Shown piece after piece: positions 19,722 through 28,080 of a DNA stretch of 64,000 nucleotides. Position numbers and translations under genes: made by a program. Under the pieces are notes generated by a model, which worked only from the letters and a program-made list of their open reading frames with translations, was not told the DNA's origin and ran no database searches. This stretch comes from Parapedobacter sp. SGR-10 (GTDB lineage: Bacteria > Bacteroidota > Bacteroidia > Sphingobacteriales > Sphingobacteriaceae), in the NCBI RefSeq assembly GCF_011030405.1, contig NZ_JAAJTJ010000024.1, positions 1 to 64,000 of the forward strand, given 5' to 3'. The number at the start of each line of letters is the position of its first letter. The first letter of the stretch is position 1.

Positions 19722-19735
19722 CGGTAACGTTAACA
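19722..19735. promoter_or_regulatory. LacI-type operator before the repeat/LamG-like lipoprotein (proximal)
   Basis: CGGTAACGTTAACA, i.e. the consensus in reverse with three mismatches but an intact GTTAACGTTA-type core. It lies 36 bp before the ATG at 19685, almost the same distance as the proximal site of susC in PUL B. Confidence 0.6.
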
Positions 19736-19810
19736 AAACAACATTTTCTATATATACTGTCCACAATAGCACCAGTCTGACAATTAACCGTAGTTATAGA
19801 GAGTTTGATT

Positions 19811-19824
19811 CGTTTACGTTAACG
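19811..19824. promoter_or_regulatory. LacI-type operator before the repeat/LamG-like lipoprotein (distal)
   Basis: Perfect CGTTTACGTTAACG followed by GTAAC. It is 89 bp from the proximal site and 125 bp before the start codon. The spacing matches the 87-bp pair in front of the PUL B susC. Confidence 0.75.
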
Positions 19825-19960
19825 GTAACACTAAATTATAAAAATATTTTTTATGTCAAAAAAAATAAATGAAATAAAAAATTATATAAGTATCTTTTAC
19901 TCAAAACCTTAAGCAAGATCATGATATACTCTTTGAAATAGCTGTAATGTTGTTCGTATT

Positions 19961-20984
19961 TTAATGCTCATTTTGTTTTTTAACAAGATGAGATCGTCTG
20001 AAATAATCGTCCACGGCCTCAATATCAAACTCTTTCAACATTTCTTTGACTCCGACATGTTCATTTTCACTCGTTACCAGTACCACACCGAGTCCGCCCG
20101 GTTCTGTAATCTGTACACTGTGGCCATATTTCTTCTTTAGGTTTTTCAGTTTACCACGGTGATAGTCCAGATGCACAAGTTTATAGTCCAGATTTATATT
20201 GGCAACTGTATAATTAAAATAATTCGTTGAGCTGGCAATAATCTCTCCCAGAGGATCTCTTACCTGAGAATGAGTTCCCCGGCCACTGATTGCTCCTATA
20301 AAAAAAGCTCTGCAGGAATAGGCCCAAATGCTTTCCACAAACCCTCCGTGATAGGCAGAAGGAAAAACAATCACATCCGGATCTAATGCCACATATCGTT
20401 CCCTGAGTTTGTCAAAGTTGAGATCATAGCAGATGGCAATGGCTAACTTTCCGAAATCACAATCAAAAACCGGCACGCTTGTACCCGGCATAATCCCTCC
20501 CTCTATTTCTCCAATGGTGGGGTAATTCTTGTCATACATTCCGACTGTTTCTCCGTTACGCCCAAGCAGCACACCTGTATTTCTCAATACACCGTTTTCG
20601 TCATATCTATTCATACTATACACCAGATAAGAACCTGTTGACTTTGCTACCGATGCAAAAAAAATCAAGTATCTGATTTTCACGCACTTTGATGTATTCA
20701 TTTTTTTCAGCACGTGTCAGTCCCCATGGAAAATCGGCATTCTCAGGTAAAACGATCAGATCAGGATCATCGTGAATGACCTGATCCAGTTCCCGTTTCC
20801 AGAAGGCGATCATTTGATCGACCATCTTTTGGTACCCTACATTTTTATCCAGCGTTGGGGTTCTTTCACCAATAGTAGCAACCCGTATCCGATTGGCTGC
20901 ATTCGCTGTATTAAAAAGGAGCATACAACACAAAATGTAGAACAACGGTACCCGTATAATACCTATTTTTAGTTTTTCTTTCAT
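19961..20984 (-). pseudogene. nitrilase-superfamily carbon-nitrogen hydrolase, frameshifted at an A8 run
   Basis: Two overlapping frames together encode one ~340-residue carbon-nitrogen hydrolase. The first runs from the ATG at 20984 (signal peptide ending NTANA) to QILDFF; the second continues FASVAKSTGSYLVYSMNR to the stop at 19961. The break falls in eight A's at 20657-20664 (T8 in the coding strand); removing one base restores a continuous reading frame. All three catalytic residues of the superfamily are present across the join: Glu in LIVLPEN, Lys in YDKNYP and Cys in AICYDLNF. The enzyme would hydrolyse an amide or nitrile outside the cytoplasm. Sequencing error, slippage-based phase variation or true decay cannot be told apart here. 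Confidence 0.82.
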
Positions 20985-21113
20985 TTCACATATTGTATTG
21001 TTCTCAATCAAACATTTTAACAGGATAATAACTATCCAGATAACTGTCGGGACGGCATAAAATTCCTCTGTTCTAGATATACGCAATCAGCTCTATGCAT
21101 CAAAGCCTTTTTT

Positions 21114-22592
21114 TTATTTAACCTCTTTGACCGTATAGGCCACTATTTTATTGGCCAATGTATCCTGTTGGTTCTTTGTAAATATCGAATCGATTTTGAT
21201 TTCATAGACAAATCCTTTCCTGATTTCATCCAGGTGTAAGGACAATCTGGTATTTCCGGTCCCGGCGGTAAGATCTTTTATGCTGATCTCTTGTTCATCG
21301 ACTCTTTCGGAACCGTATTTGGCATGATAATGATAATAATACCTTTTGACTTTTAGCAAGGAGGCCAAATCCGTTCCTGTCGGAATGGAGAGTGCTTTCG
21401 TAAAGGTCAGTTCAAAACCATCATTTGCCAATTTGATATCTTTTACATCGAAAGGAACTTTATTGGTAGCGGTGATTTTTTGTATCCCCCGATCTCCCAG
21501 CCACCCATGATCAGACTGACCTATCCACAAACTTCCGTCCGGAGCAATAGCCAGCCTATTATTTCCTTTTCGTAAACCCTGTCCATCAATAAAAGGTGTC
21601 ACTGCGCCTTGCAACACACCATTTACTTCTTCGAGCATGACCCGTACCAGCCGCTCCGTGTTCATCTCTCCTATGATCAATTGCCCTTTAAAATGATCCA
21701 TATTCATCCCTTTGCGAACGGCAATCGGTTGAGTTGGTGAATTGGCAATAATATCATGGGGGAAAATTACGGTAGGCTTCTCCCTCTGCGCGTCCAATGA
21801 GTCCACCCCCCATTCAAAAGGATTGCCTCTATGCCAATTTTTGTCCCATACCAAACTTGCGGGATGCCCATAAAAATTCCCTTCTCTTACATAGAATAAA
21901 GGACTAGAGCCCACCCAATCTCCTTGATTGTCCGTCACAAACAATCGGTCTTTGTCGTCTATGAACAGTCCATTGGGCGAACGAAAGCCCGAAGCAAAAG
22001 GAATAACCGTTCCATCCGGTGTCAGTTTGATGACCCAACCTCTATACGGTACCGTAGAGAACATCGCTCTTCCCTCACCCTTACCGTCCATGTTCAACTC
22101 TCCACGCAATTCCTCTCCCATACCTCCACCGGAAGAAGACGAATTGAGCGCGATATACAGATTCCCTTCTTTATCTTTTACAGGACCATACGCAAACTCA
22201 TGATAATTTCCAGTCATACCAAAACCATCATACACCGTTTCATAAGAATCAGCCACACCATCACCATCGGTATCCTTTATGCGGGTCAGTTCGGGGAGCT
22301 GCATCACCAACAGTTCTTTTTCATTAACAACCAACAGGCCCAACGGCTCATGCAAACCATTGGCAAACAGCTTCCATTCACTTTTTTTCGGATCATAGAT
22401 CATGATTTCACCACGCATAAAAGCAGCGACCAATCTTCCATCCGGCAAAAAATCCAAAGCTGCCACTTCGGCCGTCAAACCTTCGGGCATGGATATGGTC
22501 TCGACAGTATAGGATTGCTTAGCTTCTTTACTGTCGGATTGACATGAAGCCAATAAGAATACGGGAATTAGTAACAAAATAATCTTTTTCAT
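21114..22592 (-). CDS. PQQ/sugar-dehydrogenase-type beta-propeller lipoprotein
   Basis: 492 residues from the ATG at 22592 (the open frame begins 18 codons earlier, but this one starts the lipoprotein signal MKKIILLLIPVFLLASC). The body has the six-blade pattern of soluble glucose-dehydrogenase-like proteins: FLPDGRLVAAF, KDTDGDGVAD, FRSPNGLFID, VTDNQGDWVGSSP, RLAIAPDGSLWIGQSDHGW. A C-terminal ~90-residue beta domain follows (from about DIKLANDGFELTF). This fits a periplasmic oxidoreductase passing electrons onward. It lies 66 bp after the blue-copper gene, a natural electron acceptor. Whether it binds PQQ or is only a propeller scaffold is not resolved by sequence reading. Confidence 0.75.
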   Translation of the reverse strand: MKKIILLLIPVFLLASCQSDSKEAKQSYTVETISMPEGLTAEVAALDFLPDGRLVAAFMRGEIMIYDPKKSEWKLFANGLHEPLGLLVVNEKELLVMQLPELTRIKDTDGDGVADSYETVYDGFGMTGNYHEFAYGPVKDKEGNLYIALNSSSSGGGMGEELRGELNMDGKGEGRAMFSTVPYRGWVIKLTPDGTVIPFASGFRSPNGLFIDDKDRLFVTDNQGDWVGSSPLFYVREGNFYGHPASLVWDKNWHRGNPFEWGVDSLDAQREKPTVIFPHDIIANSPTQPIAVRKGMNMDHFKGQLIIGEMNTERLVRVMLEEVNGVLQGAVTPFIDGQGLRKGNNRLAIAPDGSLWIGQSDHGWLGDRGIQKITATNKVPFDVKDIKLANDGFELTFTKALSIPTGTDLASLLKVKRYYYHYHAKYGSERVDEQEISIKDLTAGTGNTRLSLHLDEIRKGFVYEIKIDSIFTKNQQDTLANKIVAYTVKEVK

Positions 22593-22658
22593 CAAATCAG
22601 TTTTTTTAACGTGAGGGATATTGATTATAATAAGGCTTTTTAACAATCTATATAGACC

Positions 22659-23807
22659 TTATTTGATTATCCGGGCTTCTACTGTAAATTGTTTTCCTTC
22701 GTTTACACCCAGTTCCAAATGGTCTGCCGATAGTTCTTGTCCATTAAAATAATAATGGACAGCATCTGTATGTGTAAAATCAAAACGGACCTTATCTTTT
22801 AGCTGAGGAATCCTGAAAGAACGGACGAGGCCTTTGCCATCTTTGCTCTCCTTGATCAGTTCGAATACCGATATCCCATTGATGGTATAGTGAAATTCGG
22901 GATATCCACCGTCTACTATTTTATAACCTTTGAAATGAGGCTTGCTTTCCGACCCGGCATTTCCTATGCTAATGACAGCCTCTTTTGTTTCACGATAGAA
23001 AATATCCCCTAAGATCACAGCACGCGCATCTTTATGCCCTTTCCACAGATCCGTATTGTCCACAAAATCTCCTTTCCATGCAAATCTGAATCTACATGCT
23101 CCGGCATCCCAACAATACGAAAGTTTGTGCGGCAAGTGTACTGCAATAGCTGCCGGACCGGCCCCTTCTATGTACAATCGATACAGATAAGGAGGTTTTA
23201 ACGGATAAGGATGGGATTGATGATGCACATGTCCCTCTTCTGGTTTCTTTCGGGTCGGAGAGATATGATTATCTTTCTCTATAGGGGGCATTTCACCGGA
23301 GGCATTGACGTACATCGCACCATACATCACAAACCCATGTCCGGGCAGTGTACATACATACGGATAGATACCCTCTTCTTTAGGGGCACGAAAAGTCAGT
23401 AACTCAGAATCGGCATGATGAAGAACAGCAGTATGCCATAATACATCACCACCAGGTGGCACATACTGATTTTTTAGACCTTTTGCCGTCATCTCCGTAG
23501 CCTTACGCACGACATCTTCTCTTTTTCCGGGTTTAAGAATGAGAAGATTGTGATCCATATCATCCGTATTCGTAAACTTGATCTTGACCTGCTGGCCGGG
23601 ATATACGTGAAATCTCGGCAGGCTAAACTGTAGACCAGGCAATACCGTCATCTCTATCATCTTCTCCTTTTGTTGCCCTTGCGACATCTTCGGCAATAAT
23701 ACACTTACAAAAAGTACCAGGATGGCAGCCCATCTCACCCTCCCGAAGGCAGCAACGGAGTTAATTCCGAAAATAGATACGGCCATATATGTTTTGTTTT
23801 TTTTCAT
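22659..23807 (-). CDS. blue-copper (plastocyanin/azurin-like) protein with extra C-terminal domain
   Basis: 382 residues. An N-terminal membrane/signal segment (~24-46) is followed by a cupredoxin domain (~50-172). The four expected type 1 copper ligands are visible: His86 (DMDHN), Cys152 (YVCTLPG), His157 (PGHG) and Met161 (VMYG). A second domain (~200-382, after a His-rich linker HVHHQ) is a beta-rich region of a kind found next to cupredoxin and heme domains in secreted oxidoreductases. Its start overlaps the stop of the dehydratase gene by 4 bp (ATGA), so translation is coupled. Probable electron carrier for the propeller dehydrogenase just downstream. Confidence 0.82.
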   Translation of the reverse strand: MKKNKTYMAVSIFGINSVAAFGRVRWAAILVLFVSVLLPKMSQGQQKEKMIEMTVLPGLQFSLPRFHVYPGQQVKIKFTNTDDMDHNLLILKPGKREDVVRKATEMTAKGLKNQYVPPGGDVLWHTAVLHHADSELLTFRAPKEEGIYPYVCTLPGHGFVMYGAMYVNASGEMPPIEKDNHISPTRKKPEEGHVHHQSHPYPLKPPYLYRLYIEGAGPAAIAVHLPHKLSYCWDAGACRFRFAWKGDFVDNTDLWKGHKDARAVILGDIFYRETKEAVISIGNAGSESKPHFKGYKIVDGGYPEFHYTINGISVFELIKESKDGKGLVRSFRIPQLKDKVRFDFTHTDAVHYYFNGQELSADHLELGVNEGKQFTVEARIIK

Positions 23808-25096
23808 TTCTTTTTAAAAAGGTTTTTATAATATTCAGACATCGTAAATATTCCTCCTGCACATTCATAAAAATGGGAGTCCAATTCAAATACGCCATTT
23901 GAAATCTCTGCCCACTTTTGGCCCACATATGGATGCCTGTTTTTCATGGTTTCCCAATTTTTATAATTCATATCTCCATTTGTCTCCATGAGCCCCATGC
24001 CTATGCCCGGAAAAGGGGGAAGTGCTGCCGCAATGTTTTTATTCCAGTCTATCAAGATAGGATTGACGGTGAGATCTGCACATAAACAAGGGATTGAATG
24101 TTCATAGGCTATTTTTGCAATCTTTAATGTTGCACTTAATGTCTTCGCGATACCTTTAAGGACGAAAGCCTTGTATCCCTGTTTGATTTTTTTGTAGGCG
24201 TCTCCTTCTGTATGTATGCTTTCGTCCGCACCGACCAATACCCCCAGATCAGACACATTCTCCTCATTTTCTTCCACAAAAGGCTCTTCATACAGCAATA
24301 TCTGAGAGAAGGCACCTATTTTTCTGGCGTGGTCCAGGTATTGTTTAAGCAGCGCCTTGTCGGGATACCGTCCATTAGCATCCATGGTGTAGTACACTTT
24401 TCCACTGCTTGTTTGGGTTGTTTTCACATCCTTCAAAACCTCATGAATCTCGGTCAATCGATCTATATCCTTTTGCAACATCTCTTGATCATCGCCCGGA
24501 AATCCTGTTTTTATCTTAAAGACAAAGTATCCGTTTTCAGCAGCCTGTTTTACATATGCTATGGGCATATCATAGGATATCTGGTACATTACCGCTATTT
24601 TATCATTTTTGGAGGACAAGGATTCCCGGTAAGCTTGAGGAATGGTTTCGGAAAAAGTAGATAACCCATTCTCCTGTGCATAGAGCATCCATAATGCATT
24701 ATCCACACTGAGTAGTGCATTGTAGACAAAGTTTATATTCAACTGATCGATACCTGTCAGTTGCTTACCCTCGTCATATAATTCGGGAATGAGCTGATCC
24801 ATCAGTTGTATAGGGTCATTGAATTCATGGTTTATAATTTTTTGCAACGCCTTGTTTGTCAGCGTATACATCAATGCATTGCCCCCTGCCTCGGATGTGG
24901 AAGAAAATACATTCGCATCACCATATAAAACGCTTTGCGTAGCCATACCAAGAGCTTCAAATCCGCCTTTACTTTTTATATGAACGATATTTTGCCACAG
25001 TTCGGTCAGATAACCACCTTTAAATCCAAAATGATATCTTAGCTCTTCTCGCTGAAAATCAGAGTCTACGGAAATTATTTCTATGTCTTTCATCAT
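23804..25096 (-). CDS. enolase-superfamily (mandelate racemase-like) sugar-acid dehydratase
   Basis: 430 residues, no signal peptide, so cytoplasmic, unlike nearly all its neighbours. Signature residues of the superfamily are in order: FKIKTG (catalytic Lys pair, ~190-210), metal-binding Asp in MDANGRY, Glu in YEEPF and Asp/Glu in GADES, then FVLKGIAKT. The family abstracts a proton alpha to a carboxylate, using Mg2+, and includes sugar-acid dehydratases. It could process a uronic-acid product of the lyases. The exact acid is unknown; an epimerase is possible. Two starting Met codons (25096, 25093) are equivalent. Confidence 0.8.
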   Translation of the reverse strand: MMKDIEIISVDSDFQREELRYHFGFKGGYLTELWQNIVHIKSKGGFEALGMATQSVLYGDANVFSSTSEAGGNALMYTLTNKALQKIINHEFNDPIQLMDQLIPELYDEGKQLTGIDQLNINFVYNALLSVDNALWMLYAQENGLSTFSETIPQAYRESLSSKNDKIAVMYQISYDMPIAYVKQAAENGYFVFKIKTGFPGDDQEMLQKDIDRLTEIHEVLKDVKTTQTSSGKVYYTMDANGRYPDKALLKQYLDHARKIGAFSQILLYEEPFVEENEENVSDLGVLVGADESIHTEGDAYKKIKQGYKAFVLKGIAKTLSATLKIAKIAYEHSIPCLCADLTVNPILIDWNKNIAAALPPFPGIGMGLMETNGDMNYKNWETMKNRHPYVGQKWAEISNGVFELDSHFYECAGGIFTMSEYYKNLFKKK

Positions 25097-25213
25097 ATGT
25101 TTTTTTAAGGTTACGAAAGTGACGTAGGTTAAAAAAGTGATGCTTGTACATACACATTATAACTTCATCACCGCCATAACTATCATAACTTTATAACTAT
25201 TATAATTTTACCA

Positions 25214-27574
25214 TTAAAACGAGACTTTTGTCGTGAGGCCATATCGGCGTGGTTCGCCCAGATGAACCGCTCCAAAATCATAGGCATAACCAATATATTT
25301 TTCATTACCTATGTTTTCTGCCCAACATGCTATCTCCAGACGCTTGTATCGATAAGCTATCCGTGCATTGAACAGGCTGTAGGCGTCTTGATCGATCGTA
25401 TTGGATAAATTAAAATATTGTTTACCGATATTTCTATAAGTGACCCCTCCTATCAATCGCGAATCCGATCCGGAAGAAAGATTTTGTGTGTACCATAAAG
25501 ATAAGGCGGTTGTAGTACGAGGTGTAAAGACCGGTTTATTTCCACTATAATCTTTATTTTCTTCCTCATCTACTATTGTCAATCCTGTATACTCTGCATC
25601 GGTATACCCCATGTGACCATTCACTTCAAGTCCCTTGACCGGGATCGCCGAAAGTTCGAGTTCGGCACCTTTACTAGTCAATTTCGCACTGTTATGGATC
25701 AGCGTCAAGGCTTCAGGCATGACCAAAACCGGAACCTGCCCATTCCTCATACGCGTATAAAACAGCGTAACATTCAATTTTAGCTTTCTATCCGCAAACA
25801 TGTTTTTACTGCCTATTTCGACATTGTCGCTATACTCCGATGCGTAGGTAGACAATGGCTTCTGCGAAGGATCCGATGATAGCGGACTGATACCTCCAGC
25901 TCTGAACCCTCTGCTATAGGACGTATATACATGATGGAACGTCGAGAAACTATATCCTAATGCAATCTTTGGGCTTACATTGCTATACCCTATAGAGGTT
26001 GAGGTATCGGACCGGGTGACGACCGCTTCTCCTCCATCCGGTACAAAACGCCCCTCTATCTGTTGTCTTTTGTGTTCATAATCATATCGAAGGCCAGCTG
26101 TCAATGTCAATGATGAAATGGGTTGATAATCTATCCCTGCAAAAACAGCCAGACCGGCACTATTCAGCTTGTTGATACTTATATCCGTGAAATTGGTCAT
26201 CGGCGCACCAAGCATATCCGCATCTTTTCCATAATATGTACCCTGTTTGACCGGATTATCTTGTACAAAACCATAGATGCCCGTATTCCATTTAAATTTT
26301 GAAAACGTATGCAGAGGAGACGAAAAACGTGTTTCGTGCATCAAAACTTTATTACGATTCCAATCCTTGCCATAATTATTGACGATAGCGATCATGTCAT
26401 ACGCTGAAAAATCGCCATCTATAGGGTCTTCATAAAAACGATAATTTTCCTGATATGAGGTCTGTGTATTCAACAAAAAACCATCATGTAGATACCTCGC
26501 AGATAAAGATAGGTTAAGGCTCCGATCCTGCATCGTAGTATTACGGTTCTGCGTGATTTGAAACGGTTCACCAAAGGCCTGCTCTACACTCGAAACAAGA
26601 GGAAATGCACCTCTGTTCAACTGTTGCTGATGTTTCACGTTCAAAAGAAAAGACAATCGCTTATTAGCCTCATATTTCAGAAAATAGTTCCCTTGCCCCA
26701 ATTTCAAGCCATCATAAGAAGAATCGGTAAATTTGTTGAAAAAAAAGCCTTGCCGAACCGAAAATAAACCTGCCGCACCAAAATAGAGTTTGTCTGCTAC
26801 CAATGGGGCTTTTATACCTGCACTATAGCGTTGCAAATTATAATTGCCATAATCCAGCTGTACGTATCCTTTCATTTGGTTGTCCGGTTGCTTTGTGATA
26901 ATATTTATGACTCCTCCACTGGCATTTCGGCCGTATAGTGTACCCTGCGGCCCCCTCAATACCTCTATCCTTTCTACATCATTAAGTTGTGAAATATACG
27001 AATCCAGACTAAACTGGTTGACACCATCGATATAAGTCGCTACCGTAGGTTCATAGGAGGTAGAAGCAATCCCCCTTATGCTCACCACACTTCGCAGATC
27101 TCCCGGATGAGCCGCATACAAATTCGGAACTAAAGCACTTAGCTCAGCTATATCCCATAGCTTAAGCGCATCTATCTGCCGGGAGTCCAGTACATTGAGG
27201 CTAGCCCTAGTTTTTTGAAGGATTGTCTCTTTTTTATCGGCCGTGACGACAACTTCAGGGATGTATTGAGCTGTCTTTTGCAAATGGATTTCTTTGTAAT
27301 TGGAGCCAGGATTGACGACAAACTCTTCTACAAAATCCGTAAATCCTCCTGCTTGAACCTGTAAGATGTATTTCGCCGGAAGAATATCTACTATACTAAA
27401 ATTGCCCTGTGCATCGGAAGATATTCTATAAGGTGTCCCGATCAAAGAAACAACTGCACCTTTCAATCCAGAGCCTTCGCCCATCACGCTCCCTTTCAAC
27501 ACTGTCGCATGCTGTGTCTGTCCATACCCAAAGGATAAAAAAGTGATCATAAAAGCTACAATAGCAATTTTCAT
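25214..27574 (-). CDS. TonB-dependent receptor (non-SusC type)
   Basis: 786 residues with a signal peptide ending SFGYGQ. Residues ~25-105 are a carboxypeptidase-like regulatory domain (GSVMGEGSGLKGAVVSLIG), then VVVTADKKE and a plug with RGIASTSYEPTVATYIDGV and RIEVLRGPQGTLYGRNASGGVINIITK. The rest is a barrel ending GLTTKVSF. This is a classic TonB receptor of siderophore/small-ligand type rather than a SusC, and it has no SusD partner. It probably imports a smaller sugar product or metal. It heads the enolase/blue-copper/propeller/nitrilase operon. An operator sits only 6 bp upstream of its ATG. Confidence 0.92.
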   Translation of the reverse strand: MKIAIVAFMITFLSFGYGQTQHATVLKGSVMGEGSGLKGAVVSLIGTPYRISSDAQGNFSIVDILPAKYILQVQAGGFTDFVEEFVVNPGSNYKEIHLQKTAQYIPEVVVTADKKETILQKTRASLNVLDSRQIDALKLWDIAELSALVPNLYAAHPGDLRSVVSIRGIASTSYEPTVATYIDGVNQFSLDSYISQLNDVERIEVLRGPQGTLYGRNASGGVINIITKQPDNQMKGYVQLDYGNYNLQRYSAGIKAPLVADKLYFGAAGLFSVRQGFFFNKFTDSSYDGLKLGQGNYFLKYEANKRLSFLLNVKHQQQLNRGAFPLVSSVEQAFGEPFQITQNRNTTMQDRSLNLSLSARYLHDGFLLNTQTSYQENYRFYEDPIDGDFSAYDMIAIVNNYGKDWNRNKVLMHETRFSSPLHTFSKFKWNTGIYGFVQDNPVKQGTYYGKDADMLGAPMTNFTDISINKLNSAGLAVFAGIDYQPISSLTLTAGLRYDYEHKRQQIEGRFVPDGGEAVVTRSDTSTSIGYSNVSPKIALGYSFSTFHHVYTSYSRGFRAGGISPLSSDPSQKPLSTYASEYSDNVEIGSKNMFADRKLKLNVTLFYTRMRNGQVPVLVMPEALTLIHNSAKLTSKGAELELSAIPVKGLEVNGHMGYTDAEYTGLTIVDEEENKDYSGNKPVFTPRTTTALSLWYTQNLSSGSDSRLIGGVTYRNIGKQYFNLSNTIDQDAYSLFNARIAYRYKRLEIACWAENIGNEKYIGYAYDFGAVHLGEPRRYGLTTKVSF

Positions 27575-27580
27575 CTTAAC

Positions 27581-27594
27581 CGTTTACGTTACCG
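27581..27594. promoter_or_regulatory. LacI-type operator against the TonB receptor start
   Basis: CGTTTACGTTACCG, one mismatch from consensus. It ends 6 bp before the ATG at 27574, so a bound regulator would cover the ribosome-binding region or block elongating polymerase rather than the promoter itself. An alternative is a start further into the frame (Met9), but that would cut the signal peptide. Confidence 0.72.
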
Positions 27595-27801
27595 AAATAT
27601 TAAAAAAAATATATTGAATTATTCCAACATTAAAATCCTATTAAAAAGGATTGTTCATAATTTTGGTGTACTAAAAAGACTAAATAACTCTTATCTCTTT
27701 ATCAATATTAGACTAAGGTAAAATTTTAACATTATAAACACAAATATTTTTTGGTATTTAGTCGGCTCTTTATTAAGATTTTGATCAAGCAAACCCTCAA
27801 A

Positions 27802-28036
27802 GTCATTCCGACAGCCTGTCCCGAAAGCATTCGCATTAGCGTCAAGACAAAGGGTATAACCGTTCTTTTATGTCATCACCGAGTTTCCTCGGTACAGGCT
27901 CTGATGCCTGCCGACTGCGTAGCAGGCATCAGGGACGTGTTGGTGGCTGTGGGGCTGATGCAACATTGGATCTTTCAACTATATAGTTCTTAGATCCCTC
28001 CTATCGTCGGGATGACAAAAAAACGCTTAACGTAAC
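27802..28036. repeat. intergenic palindromic repeat element, copy 2
   Basis: Opposite orientation to the copy at 17241-17360 and about twice as long. Shared parts are the ends (gtcattccgacagcctgtcccga and cgggatgacaaaaaaacgcttaac, each given in shortened form) and the ggatct/agatcc dyad. The extra middle contains a perfect 11-bp hairpin (ctgatgcctgc at 27901-27911 with gcaggcatcag at 27922-27932) and a smaller one at 27878-27893. It fills most of the 507-bp gap after the heparinase-fold gene; I see no gene here. It could also serve as a terminator zone. Confidence 0.62.
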
Positions 28037-28080
28037 ACCAAGCGCACACGTACCGCGTGTGCCTAAGTCTGTGGAAAAAA

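Noticed and set aside
27751..27993. Plus-strand open frame of 80 codons in the gap after the heparinase-fold gene
   Set aside because: It runs through the palindromic repeat and its hairpins; no sign of coding.
28024..28037. Partial operator-like CTTAACGTAACACC
   Set aside because: Only the core matches; it lies within the palindromic repeat's end and downstream of, not before, a gene.
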